DNA of 64,000 nucleotides, taken from positions 1 through 64,000 of the forward strand of contig JASLPY010000010.1 of NCBI GenBank assembly GCA_030744755.1, written 5' to 3'. The notes below the pieces were generated by a model. It worked only from the letters and a program-made list of their open reading frames with translations, did no database searches and was not told the DNA's origin. The stretch comes from Kiritimatiellia bacterium. GTDB taxonomy: Bacteria > Verrucomicrobiota > Kiritimatiellia > UBA8416 > JADHWI01. This document shows, one piece after another, positions 1 through 7,560 of the stretch (its first letter is position 1; every line of letters begins with the position of its first letter). Both the position numbers and the translations under genes were made by a program.

Positions 1-2937
1 AACCATAACGGCAATGACGCCGCCGACGCATATCTCGTTGATGGCGGCATGGAGGATCTGGTTGGTGACATGATCTATAACGACGCCACCGGTGAGATTC
101 TAGTTACGGGCCTGACCCCCGGGCAGCAGTACCAATTCCGGCTTTACAACCGCCAATGGGGAGCCAGCGAGCGCGATCAGACTATTGGATTCTCCACGGA
201 CGGAGTTGCGGGCGCCGAGGATAGCGGAGTATTCGATGCAGATGATGCAAGTGAACCGGATCCGGGTTTTGCTACAGATACCCAGGTTTACGCATTCACG
301 TATACTTATACCTTATCGGCGGGTGTAACGACGCTTACCGTTTACATCGACCAGACCGGTGGCGGAACCTACCACTTGTACGGCCTCACGAACGAGGAGC
401 TTCCCGCCGGCGTCGGCATTGCCAACACAGCCGTCTCGTCGCTTTCGAACACATCCGCGACATTCAATGCCGTACTTGAGGGAACGCAATCGCTGTTCAA
501 CGTCTACGTCTACTGGGGAGAGAGCGATGGCGGCACGAACGAAAGCGCATGGGCTAACACCAACTACATCGGATCCTACACCAATGTGGCCTCGAACGAT
601 CTTAGCTTCGCCACCAACAGCCTGACACAGGATACGGAGTACCACTACGCGTTCCTGGCGCAGAACCAGCTGACCACCATGTGGGCGACCCCAAGCATGA
701 CGTTCACGACCGAAACCGTCATCGCCAACAGTTCCGCCACGGATCTCAGCACCACCTCGGCGGTACTCAACGCAGTGCTGTACACGGCGGAGAGCACGAA
801 TGACGTTTATGTCTTCTGGGGCACGAGCGACGGCGGGACCGCGGAAGGGTCCTGGGCCAACACCAACTTCGTGGGCTCCTACACCAACGTGGCATCGACC
901 AATATCAGTTTCGCGATCGGCGGACTGACCAACAGCACGCCGTATTACTACACCTTCCGCGCCACCGAGGGCAGCTACACCGCCTGGGCACATCCCAGCA
1001 CCAGGTTCTACACCTACGGACTCCCTGCCGTTCAAAACCTCGACGCCACTCCCGAAATCGGCTACGCCACGCTGCGGGGCGAACTGCTCTCCGCCGGCGG
1101 GGCACCAACCACCGTCCATGTCTACTGGGGCGACACAGACGGGGATACAAACCAGACCAGTTGGGCACATACAAACATAATCGATGGCGCTTCCGAAGGC
1201 ACACCGTTCAGCACCAACACCACGTCCGGGCTCATCTTCGGACAGCAGTACTACTTCCGCTGCTTCGCCGCCAACTCCAATGGCGTCGCATGGGCGGAAT
1301 CCACTACCAGTTTCCTGGTGGGGCCGAGGGCGGTTGGCGCAGAACCCAACCTGGTGGCATGGTGGAAGTTTGATGAAGCGGGCGGGACCGCGGCCGTCGA
1401 TTCGTCAGGTAGTGTCAACCAACACGATGGGACGCTTACCGGAACAGGTCCGGCCTTCCAGCCGGCCGGCGGCAAGTTCGGCGGCGCAGTCTATCTGCCG
1501 GGAGCAAACGAGTATGTCCAGGCGCCGGATCACAACGATTTGGAATTCCCCTCTGAGGAGTCCTTCAGCATTGCCATATGGTACAAGGGCGATGTCAACG
1601 ACAACGACGACGGACTGATCACCAAGGGCTATCACGATACAACCAGGAACACGAACTACTGGATGCTCCAGACCCTTGGGGGGAACTTCACGTACGATTC
1701 CAGGAAGACCAGTGGGGGCACCCCGCGCCTGCAACTCAATGCGGGCGGGAACCGGGCAGACGACCAATGGCACCATTATGTGGTGGTCAGGGACAGTTCC
1801 GCAAACGAGATGCGACTCTATCTCGATAACGATCCCACACCGTTGATCCACGACATGGGCACCGACGACAACGACGGTGATTGGGCTGTGGGTGTTCATG
1901 AGGACCCGCTGGTGATCGGCAATCATCAGAACCGCTACATCAAGGGATACTTCGACGACATCGGTATCTGGAAGGGTGAGGCTCTCAGCGCAGATGACAT
2001 CGACACGATTTATAACGGTGGCATTGCTGCACTTAACCCCTTCGGCGTCAGCATCGCCAACCGTGCCGCCACGGAGAGTCACCCGGACTACTCAATGAAC
2101 GGGACGCTCGATGCCACGCAGGCGGTGTTTGATGTTTACCTGTACTGGGGCGAAAGCGATGGCGGAGCCGCGCCGGGCGCGTGGGCCAATACCAACTTCA
2201 TCGGCTCCTACGCCAATACGAACGGGGTCAGCCTGGCCTTCCCCAGGAGCGACCTGGAACCGGGCACGACCTACTACTACACGTTCTTGGCGCAAAACCT
2301 GGCCACCAACATGTGGGCAACGCCCAGCGAGAGCTTCACCACCGTCGGCCCCGAGTATATTCTGCCGTTCGTTGAGACGTTCGAGAACCGGACGCTCGGG
2401 GACCTGGATGGCCAGTATGGATGGGTGGCAAGCAGCACCGAGGTGCAGGGCAGTATCACCCACCTGGGCAGCAGCAAGGCCGGGTGCATTACCACCAACG
2501 GCAGCGGCCGGATGTCGCACATCTTCGTGGGCGGGCAGACTGATGTCTGGACCGACTTTTATACAAAACCCGCCTTCGGCGATCCACTGGGCGCAGGCGC
2601 TCTGAGTGAGAATACAACGGCGGCGTTCTTTGTGAACACCAACGGGCAGGTGGTCGCCTACGACGGCACCAACCAGACCGAGCTGGTACACACGCCGCTC
2701 ATAGACGGTGACAACTGGGTACGCTTCACGGTACACAACGACTATGGCGACCAGGAATGGGACCTGTACCTGAACGGAAAGCCAATCGGAGTAGCCCTGG
2801 ACTTCTACACAAATACAGCGTCGTACAGCAGGTTCGGCATAATGAACACCGGCACGAACAATGCGTACGTGGATGACATCAATATCCAGCTATCGCCCCC
2901 GTCGTTTGCCTCGAGTACAGTGATATTGGTTAGGTAG
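1..2937 (+). CDS. Giant secreted LamG / fibronectin-like repeat protein, 5' end outside window
   Basis: The reading frame is open to the first base, so the gene starts upstream; the first ATG at 49 is internal. Four homologous units of about 90 residues carry a VYxYWGxxDGG motif followed by an SYTN...WATPS pattern. They start near 502, 805, 1117 and 2132 and look like fibronectin-III-type beta sandwiches. Between the third and fourth lies a concanavalin-A/LamG-like domain (about 1351-2030; LVAWWKFDEAGG start, TKGYHD core, YFDDIGIWKGEALS end). The last 190 residues form another jelly-roll-like domain ending in AYVDDINIQ. There are no membrane segments in the visible part. Such proteins are common surface or secreted proteins in Kiritimatiellota and relatives, where LamG modules may bind glycans. 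The exact ligand cannot be told. No recognised sorting signal is visible at the C terminus, which ends SSTVILVR. Confidence 0.85.
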   Translation, partial: NHNGNDAADAYLVDGGMEDLVGDMIYNDATGEILVTGLTPGQQYQFRLYNRQWGASERDQTIGFSTDGVAGAEDSGVFDADDASEPDPGFATDTQVYAFTYTYTLSAGVTTLTVYIDQTGGGTYHLYGLTNEELPAGVGIANTAVSSLSNTSATFNAVLEGTQSLFNVYVYWGESDGGTNESAWANTNYIGSYTNVASNDLSFATNSLTQDTEYHYAFLAQNQLTTMWATPSMTFTTETVIANSSATDLSTTSAVLNAVLYTAESTNDVYVFWGTSDGGTAEGSWANTNFVGSYTNVASTNISFAIGGLTNSTPYYYTFRATEGSYTAWAHPSTRFYTYGLPAVQNLDATPEIGYATLRGELLSAGGAPTTVHVYWGDTDGDTNQTSWAHTNIIDGASEGTPFSTNTTSGLIFGQQYYFRCFAANSNGVAWAESTTSFLVGPRAVGAEPNLVAWWKFDEAGGTAAVDSSGSVNQHDGTLTGTGPAFQPAGGKFGGAVYLPGANEYVQAPDHNDLEFPSEESFSIAIWYKGDVNDNDDGLITKGYHDTTRNTNYWMLQTLGGNFTYDSRKTSGGTPRLQLNAGGNRADDQWHHYVVVRDSSANEMRLYLDNDPTPLIHDMGTDDNDGDWAVGVHEDPLVIGNHQNRYIKGYFDDIGIWKGEALSADDIDTIYNGGIAALNPFGVSIANRAATESHPDYSMNGTLDATQAVFDVYLYWGESDGGAAPGAWANTNFIGSYANTNGVSLAFPRSDLEPGTTYYYTFLAQNLATNMWATPSESFTTVGPEYILPFVETFENRTLGDLDGQYGWVASSTEVQGSITHLGSSKAGCITTNGSGRMSHIFVGGQTDVWTDFYTKPAFGDPLGAGALSENTTAAFFVNTNGQVVAYDGTNQTELVHTPLIDGDNWVRFTVHNDYGDQEWDLYLNGKPIGVALDFYTNTASYSRFGIMNTGTNNAYVDDINIQLSPPSFASSTVILVR

Positions 2938-2941
2938 AGGG

Positions 2942-3425
2942 GGGAGGGAGGGGGGAGTCAACGTCCAACGTCCAACGCCCAAGTGGGGAGGGAAGGACCA
3001 GGGCGGCGACATTTCTTAACTTTGTCCTGAGCTTTGTCGACAAAGCTTGCGGTCACTTTGGGAGTGGACTGTACTGTTACGTTCCTTTTAGCACGGTCGG
3101 CGAGGCCCCAGCACCAGAGCAAGCACGGTGCCGGGCAGGCGCCGACCCTCCCAGTGCAAGGCAAGTCCAGCGGCGGGAGAGGCAGCGGCCTCGCTGCCCG
3201 TTGTGGCTATAATTGCGCCTTGAGAGCCGAAGCTCATGCGAGAGGCTTCGGATTGATTGACGATTAGTGATTGTGGGATTGACGATTTACGAATGCTCAG
3301 TCTCCCGGTCCCAATCATAATCATAATCATAATCGTAAGCCCCTCCCAAAAACTCCCACCTTGGGCGTTGGCTGTTGGGCGTTGGGCGTTGGGCGTTGCC
3401 CTCCCCTCCCCCCTTCCCCCCTTTC
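2942..3425. repeat. Element with ~50-80 bp inverted arms of TTGGGCG/CGCCCAA tandem units
   Basis: The left arm (2942-2991) reads G-rich tract, two CAACGTC units, CAACGCCC, then AAGTGGGGAG. The right arm (3351-3425) is the inverse: CTCCCACCTTGGGCG, further GTTGGGC units, then a C-rich tract. The arms enclose about 360 bp. Seen directly; function unknown. Confidence 0.6.
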
Positions 3426-3462
3426 CAACCCTTGCCTTTTACCACCCCATGCACTAACTTTC

Positions 3463-3468
3463 TATAAT
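3463..3468 (+). promoter_or_regulatory. Possible -10 box of the Gfo/Idh/MocA gene
   Basis: A perfect TATAAT lies 35 bp before the GTG start, in an AT-richer stretch right after the repeat arm. No -35 box with normal spacing is visible, so this is tentative. Confidence 0.25.
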
Positions 3469-3502
3469 TATCTCAATCTCAACCCAAGTGGAGGAGTAGC
3501 AC

Positions 3503-4747
3503 GTGGCAAACCATAAGAGTAAACCGAAAAAAGACCAGAGCACGTCTCATGGTCGAAGAACATTCTTGAAAGCAGCAGCGGCCTCCGTTGCCCTGCCCTA
3601 CTTCATCCCGGCGGCAGCGTTGGGAAAAGACGGTAACACGGCGCCAAGTGAGCGTATCGTAATGGCCGGCATAGGTATAGGTAACATGGGCCGCGGCGAC
3701 CAGGGCGCATTCCTGGGCCGGAAGGATGTCCAGTACGTTGCCGTGTGCGACGTAAAGAAGGGCGCCCGCGAGGGTTCGATGAACCGCATCAACGGGAAGT
3801 ATGGCAACAAGGACTGCAAGGGTTATAACGACTTCCGCGAAATCATGGCACGTGATGACATCGACGCGCTGCATTGCGCGACACCTGATCACTGGCATGC
3901 GATAATCGTGATCGATGCCTGCCGTAACGGCAAGGACATCTACTGCCAGAAGCCTGAAACAAAAACCCTTCGCGAAGGCGACTTGATGCTCAAGGCAGCC
4001 CGCCGTTACGGGCGAGTCGTTTCCGGCGGCAGCCAGCGCGTAATGGGTGATTACAGGGGAACGGTCAATCCCTGCTGGAACGGCGACAAAGGCATAATCA
4101 AGTCGATCAACGTCAACGTGGGTCCCTTCCCGAGGGAGTCCAACAAGAAAGGGCAGCCGATCCCCGACGGTTTCGACTGGGACATGTGGCTCGGACCTGC
4201 GCCGTGGTCACCGTACCATCCCCACCTTTGCAGTGGCAGTTTCAACATCAACGGCACAAGCTGGCGATCGTTCAAAGATTACTCCGGCGGTGGCATGACC
4301 GACTGGGGAGCGCACCATTTCGGCGGCGCCACTTTCGCCATCGACGTCAGGGAACTGGAACCTGAGGAAGTCATCTTCCATAACGAGAACGGCAAGAAGT
4401 TCGCGACTTGCGTCTATCCCAACGGCAAGCTTCTGCACCACAACCACCCGGGCAGAGGCAACCTGCACGTAGAGGGAACGGCAGAAAAGGGACCCTCGAA
4501 GCCGGTGCCGAAATACTCCGGAACGGGCGGTATCTACGGTGACTTCATCGACTGCGTCAAGACACGCAAGAGGCCATTCCGTGATATCGAATTCGCCGTT
4601 CACACCACTACTGTGTGCCACCTGTTCCTGATTGCATACGAACTGGAACGGTCGCTGAAATGGGACACCGTTAAACAGCAGTTCGTTGACGACGACGAAG
4701 CCAACCGCCTTGTCGACGTTGCAAGAAGAGAACCCTGGGTGATTTAA
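3503..4747 (+). CDS. Tat-exported Gfo/Idh/MocA family oxidoreductase
   Basis: This is an NAD(P)-dependent dehydrogenase of the Gfo/Idh/MocA family (414 aa), likely acting on a sugar or inositol-type substrate outside the cytoplasm. A twin-arginine signal (GRRTFLKAAAAS, RR at 18-19) is followed by a Rossmann fold with AGIGIGNMGRG at 55-65. The catalytic lysine motif reads CQKPETKT (K150; the family norm is EKP), and the GGMTDWGAHHFGG segment supplies the active-site histidine region. The GTG start at 3503 is supported by a GGAGG site at 3491-3495. The HEAT gene behind it, 33 bp away, is probably co-transcribed. PVC genomes hold many Tat-type members of this family, often in polysaccharide use. 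Substrate unknown. Confidence 0.9.
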   Translation: MANHKSKPKKDQSTSHGRRTFLKAAAASVALPYFIPAAALGKDGNTAPSERIVMAGIGIGNMGRGDQGAFLGRKDVQYVAVCDVKKGAREGSMNRINGKYGNKDCKGYNDFREIMARDDIDALHCATPDHWHAIIVIDACRNGKDIYCQKPETKTLREGDLMLKAARRYGRVVSGGSQRVMGDYRGTVNPCWNGDKGIIKSINVNVGPFPRESNKKGQPIPDGFDWDMWLGPAPWSPYHPHLCSGSFNINGTSWRSFKDYSGGGMTDWGAHHFGGATFAIDVRELEPEEVIFHNENGKKFATCVYPNGKLLHHNHPGRGNLHVEGTAEKGPSKPVPKYSGTGGIYGDFIDCVKTRKRPFRDIEFAVHTTTVCHLFLIAYELERSLKWDTVKQQFVDDDEANRLVDVARREPWVI

Positions 4748-4780
4748 GTAACCGGTATATGCGACTAGGAGAATTGGACT

Positions 4781-5575
4781 ATGACTAACGAAGGTATTGC
4801 AAAGATGACATTGGCGGCCGGCGCGGCTGCCGTGGCTGCTTCCAAGACCGTTGCCGCGGTGGATGCCGCCAAGGTGGACGAGGCGTTCAAGACACTTAAG
4901 ACCTATGACTTGGGTGCAGATCGAAACAGCCTGAAGCCGATAGACGAGGCGATCATCGCCACGCACGGCGATGCGGCGGGACGCAAGGCACTGGAAAAGG
5001 GCCTCGTGGACGCACTTGCCGGCGGAATTTCACGAGCCGCGCAGGACTACGTGTGCCGCAGGCTGAGGGTCATCGGCACGGCACAGTCGATTAACGCCCT
5101 GGCAGCTCTTCTGCCTGCAGAGGAGACATCACATATAGCCCGCTACGCGCTGGAACGTCTTCCGGACGCCAAGGCGTGCGACGCGATGCGCGCTGCGCTT
5201 CCAAAGGTCAGCGACAAGCTCAAGCCCGGCTTCATCGGTTCACTGGGCATACGACGAGACGAGAAAAGTGTTAGCGCGATCTCGAAGTATCTCGGTAGCT
5301 CTGATCTGCTGATTGCAAAGGCCGCTGCCCACTCCCTTGGCCTGATTGGCACCTCGACCGCTGCCAAGGCGCTTACCAGCTTCGCGAAGAAGGCGCCGGA
5401 CGGCATGAAGGGTGAGGCTGCCGATGCCTGCCTGCTCTGCGCCGAACAGCTTCTAGCTGATGGCAATAAGACAGCGGCGATAGCCATATACAAGGGTTTC
5501 CAGGGCGAAGGCGTGCCCAAGCACGTCAAGGTCGCCGCCACAAAAGGAATGCTGACCGCCGCGGCAAAGAAGTAA
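4781..5575 (+). CDS. HEAT-repeat protein
   Basis: 264 aa, Ala-rich and helical. After an N-terminal part of about 60 residues it consists of helical pairs such as LIAKAAAHSLGLIGTSTAAKAL, typical of HEAT/PBS-lyase-like scaffolds for protein interaction. The N terminus (MTLAAGAAAVAASKTVAAV) is hydrophobic but lacks a clear cleavage site, so location is uncertain. An AGGAG site sits 8 bp before the ATG. It follows the Tat oxidoreductase by 33 bp and precedes a second HEAT protein, suggesting one unit whose helical proteins may hold partners at or beyond the membrane. No catalytic motif seen. Confidence 0.8.
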   Translation: MTNEGIAKMTLAAGAAAVAASKTVAAVDAAKVDEAFKTLKTYDLGADRNSLKPIDEAIIATHGDAAGRKALEKGLVDALAGGISRAAQDYVCRRLRVIGTAQSINALAALLPAEETSHIARYALERLPDAKACDAMRAALPKVSDKLKPGFIGSLGIRRDEKSVSAISKYLGSSDLLIAKAAAHSLGLIGTSTAAKALTSFAKKAPDGMKGEAADACLLCAEQLLADGNKTAAIAIYKGFQGEGVPKHVKVAATKGMLTAAAKK

Positions 5576-5612
5576 AAGGCGCCCAACATAGCAATACAGA
5601 ATCCAAAGAGAA

Positions 5613-5641
5613 GCCCCCACCGGCCTCATGCCGGTGGGGGC
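5613..5641. terminator. Perfect 12-bp hairpin between the two HEAT genes
   Basis: Inverted arms GCCCCCACCGGC / GCCGGTGGGGGC are separated by 5 nt. There is no T-run after it on the + strand, so it could be an attenuator, an mRNA stabiliser or a leader hairpin of the next gene (start 5663) rather than a classical terminator. Confidence 0.45.
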
Positions 5642-5662
5642 CCTTCAACGAATGACACCTTC

Positions 5663-7024
5663 ATGAAGATCAAGAGTACACTCAACCATCCACTTATTCT
5701 CGCCGCCTTACTGTTCTCAACTGCCCTCGCTTCTTTTCCGACAGGCCAGGCACTTGCCGACGACGACGATCTCATAAATATGATCGTTGAGTTGGTCAAA
5801 GGTTCGGACGGCGACATGCGCGCCCTGGCTCTCCAGCAGATTCGTGAGGAAATTCCGGGTGAAGCCGCGACAACGCGTTTCGTCGAACTGCTGCCGACTC
5901 TCCCCCCGGACCTACAGGTTGAGGTCTTGGACGCGCTGGGAGAACGGGGCGATGCCGTCGCCCGCCCCGGAGTCCTGAAAATGCTCAACAGCAAGACCGA
6001 CGCCGTCCGCGCTATGGCAGCACGCGCCCTATCCGGACTCGCGACGCCTGCTGATATTCCCGTTCTGGCCAAGGTGGCCGCAACCGGGTCGGACGCGGAG
6101 AAAGAATCGGCCCGGCATAGCCTGAGACGACTTCCCGGCAACGAGATGAACGTTGCTATGACAGGGGCCCTGAAGAAAGCCGACGCAAAGACCAGAATCG
6201 AACTGATCAGCGCGCTGATTGACAGAGATGCAAAGGAGTCTGTGCCAGCGGTACTCGAAAGCGCGGCTGATTCAGACCTCGAAGTAAGGCTGGCTGTCCT
6301 TGCGGCGCTTCGTGCCATGGCGGATGAGAATCACGTTGCGACTGTCGTGAAATGCCTCAAAGCATCAAAGGACAAATCCGAGCACAAGCAGGCCGAACTC
6401 GCGCTGCTGGCGACCTGTAGTCGCGGACGCGCAAAATGTGCCGACGCGGTTGTCGCCGGTTTCGAAGGCGCGGATGTAGCCGCGCGCATCTCCATGGTAC
6501 GTTCACTGGCCGAAGCCGGGGGGCCTGAAGCCCTAGGCGAGATAGTGGCCCGCGTGAAAGACGAGGATGCGGGCGTAAGTTCTGAAGCCGTGCGTGTCCT
6601 CGCGGGATGGACCGGGCCTGCTGCGATACCCCACTTGAAGAAAATGGCAGGCGACGTCAAGAACCTGCGGAATCACGTCCTGGCGATCAGGGGAATAGTT
6701 CGACTTGCCGCCCCCGGAAAGGACAAACCCGCGGACCTGGCCACGCTCGCTGAAACCATGAAACTTGCATCCCGCAAGGAAGAAAAGATCCTGGTGATTG
6801 GCGCCCTGGGCACCGTCCCAACGGAGGAAGCACTGAAACTGGTTGCCGCTGCCATGGACAAACCCGAACTCCTGGAAGACGCCGGTTTTGCCGCAGTTAA
6901 TATCGCCGAAAAGATCACGGACGGCAGCAAGGCCGAAATCAAGGTGGTAATGACAAAAGTGGCCGACAGCATCAAGCACGAAAGAACGCGTGAGAGGGCG
7001 AAGAAGGTGCTGGAGAGTTTGTAA
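5663..7024 (+). CDS. Secreted HEAT-repeat protein
   Basis: 453 aa. A signal peptide (MKIKSTLNHPLILAALLFS..., likely cut after the AXA-like GQALA, about residue 33) leads into an acidic stretch (DDDD) and then 10-12 tandem helical repeats such as VRAMAARALSGLATPADIPVLAKVA, i.e. HEAT/armadillo-like. It is probably a periplasmic or surface scaffold protein. No Shine-Dalgarno site is obvious before the ATG, which lies 21 bp after a strong hairpin, so translation may depend on upstream context. It is followed by a long palindromic repeat region. No enzyme motif was found. Confidence 0.85.
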   Translation: MKIKSTLNHPLILAALLFSTALASFPTGQALADDDDLINMIVELVKGSDGDMRALALQQIREEIPGEAATTRFVELLPTLPPDLQVEVLDALGERGDAVARPGVLKMLNSKTDAVRAMAARALSGLATPADIPVLAKVAATGSDAEKESARHSLRRLPGNEMNVAMTGALKKADAKTRIELISALIDRDAKESVPAVLESAADSDLEVRLAVLAALRAMADENHVATVVKCLKASKDKSEHKQAELALLATCSRGRAKCADAVVAGFEGADVAARISMVRSLAEAGGPEALGEIVARVKDEDAGVSSEAVRVLAGWTGPAAIPHLKKMAGDVKNLRNHVLAIRGIVRLAAPGKDKPADLATLAETMKLASRKEEKILVIGALGTVPTEEALKLVAAAMDKPELLEDAGFAAVNIAEKITDGSKAEIKVVMTKVADSIKHERTRERAKKVLESL

Positions 7025-7049
7025 TATCAATCAGTAAGACTCTCGATAC

Positions 7050-7117
7050 AAACTCTGGAGTGCGGCGGGCCTCCGCCGCCCTCTCCCCGGCGGAGGCCCG
7101 CCGGGCTCCAGGAGTTT
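7050..7117. repeat. GC-rich hairpin, family also at 29602-29734
   Basis: Arms AAACTC-TGGAG-GCGGCGGGCCTCCGCCG and the inverse CGGCGGAGGCCCGCCGGG-CTCCA-GGAGTTT are separated by about 10 nt. It sits 25 bp after the HEAT gene stop and may end transcription despite lacking a T-run. Each arm also contains its own small palindrome. Confidence 0.75.
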
Positions 7118-7207
7118 GAATAAGTGCCGAGCAGCATCAGAGACTGGTATAAGACAAACGGACGACACGAAGGTCGTCCCTCCACAAAGGAAACGAGGCA
7201 TTCTGGC

Positions 7208-7530
7208 TCGTTATACCTCACATCTCCATAGAACGTAACACCGTCACGACAAGCCGGAGGCTTGTCAGCTATTAGCCGGTGGTTGATCCCGTGAAGCGGG
7301 AGATACCACCGGACTCGTGACAAACACATGACCATCCCGGAGGGATGGCAGCGACTCTGCTTCGACGACGATGTTCCTTTGGTGCTGGCATCCCTCCGGG
7401 ATGCAGATCATGTGCATGACGTAACCGGTGGTGTCTCCGCCTACGGCAGATCAACCACCGGCTAATGGCTTACAAGCCTCCGGCTTGCATTGAGAGCATC
7501 GGCCCCTGGAAGATCTGAGGTATAACGAGT
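7208..7530. repeat. 323-bp palindrome built of palindromes (MITE/REPIN-like), copy 1
   Basis: All paired modules share one centre near 7369: CTCGTTATACCTCA (7208-7221)/its inverse (7517-7530), AAGCCGGAGGCTTGT (7251-7265)/(7472-7486), a CCGGTGGTTGATC...CCACCGG block (7276-7312)/(7424-7460), and CATCCCGGAGGGATGGCAGC (7333-7352)/(7384-7403). Most modules are also palindromes alone. A second copy is at 49938-50170. Confidence 0.85.
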
Positions 7531-7560
7531 GTCCAAGTGTGTGAAGATGGAGAGTCAGCC

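Larger units (their letters stand above)
2938..3502. other. Gene-free stretch with long inverted arms and repeat fragments
   Basis: No credible gene. The stretch starts with a G-rich arm plus tandem CAACGTC/CAACGCCC units (2942-2991), and its inverted counterpart lies at about 3351-3425. Between them are a small palindrome at 3030-3047 (AGCTTTGTCGACAAAGCT) whose surroundings resemble 49892-49914, a fragment of a GC-rich dispersed repeat at 3174-3200, and an AATCAT microsatellite at 3313-3333. It probably separates two transcription units. Confidence 0.6.
7025..7560. other. Gene-free stretch filled by two palindromic repeat elements
   Basis: Lies between two converging genes. It holds a GC-rich hairpin (7050-7117) and a 323-bp palindromic element (7208-7530). 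The short open frames inside are by-products of the palindrome, since both strands give similar peptides. No gene supported. Confidence 0.8.

Noticed and set aside
313..1170. 285-residue minus-strand frame inside the LamG/fibronectin-like gene
   Set aside because: It mirrors the repetitive + strand code, has no ribosome site and no family likeness.
3313..3333. AATCAT tandem run as a CRISPR-like or origin repeat
   Set aside because: A six-base microsatellite with no spacers.
7272..7454. Short frames on both strands in the 323-bp palindrome (also 49958-50147)
   Set aside because: Both strands give near-identical peptides because the DNA is palindromic.
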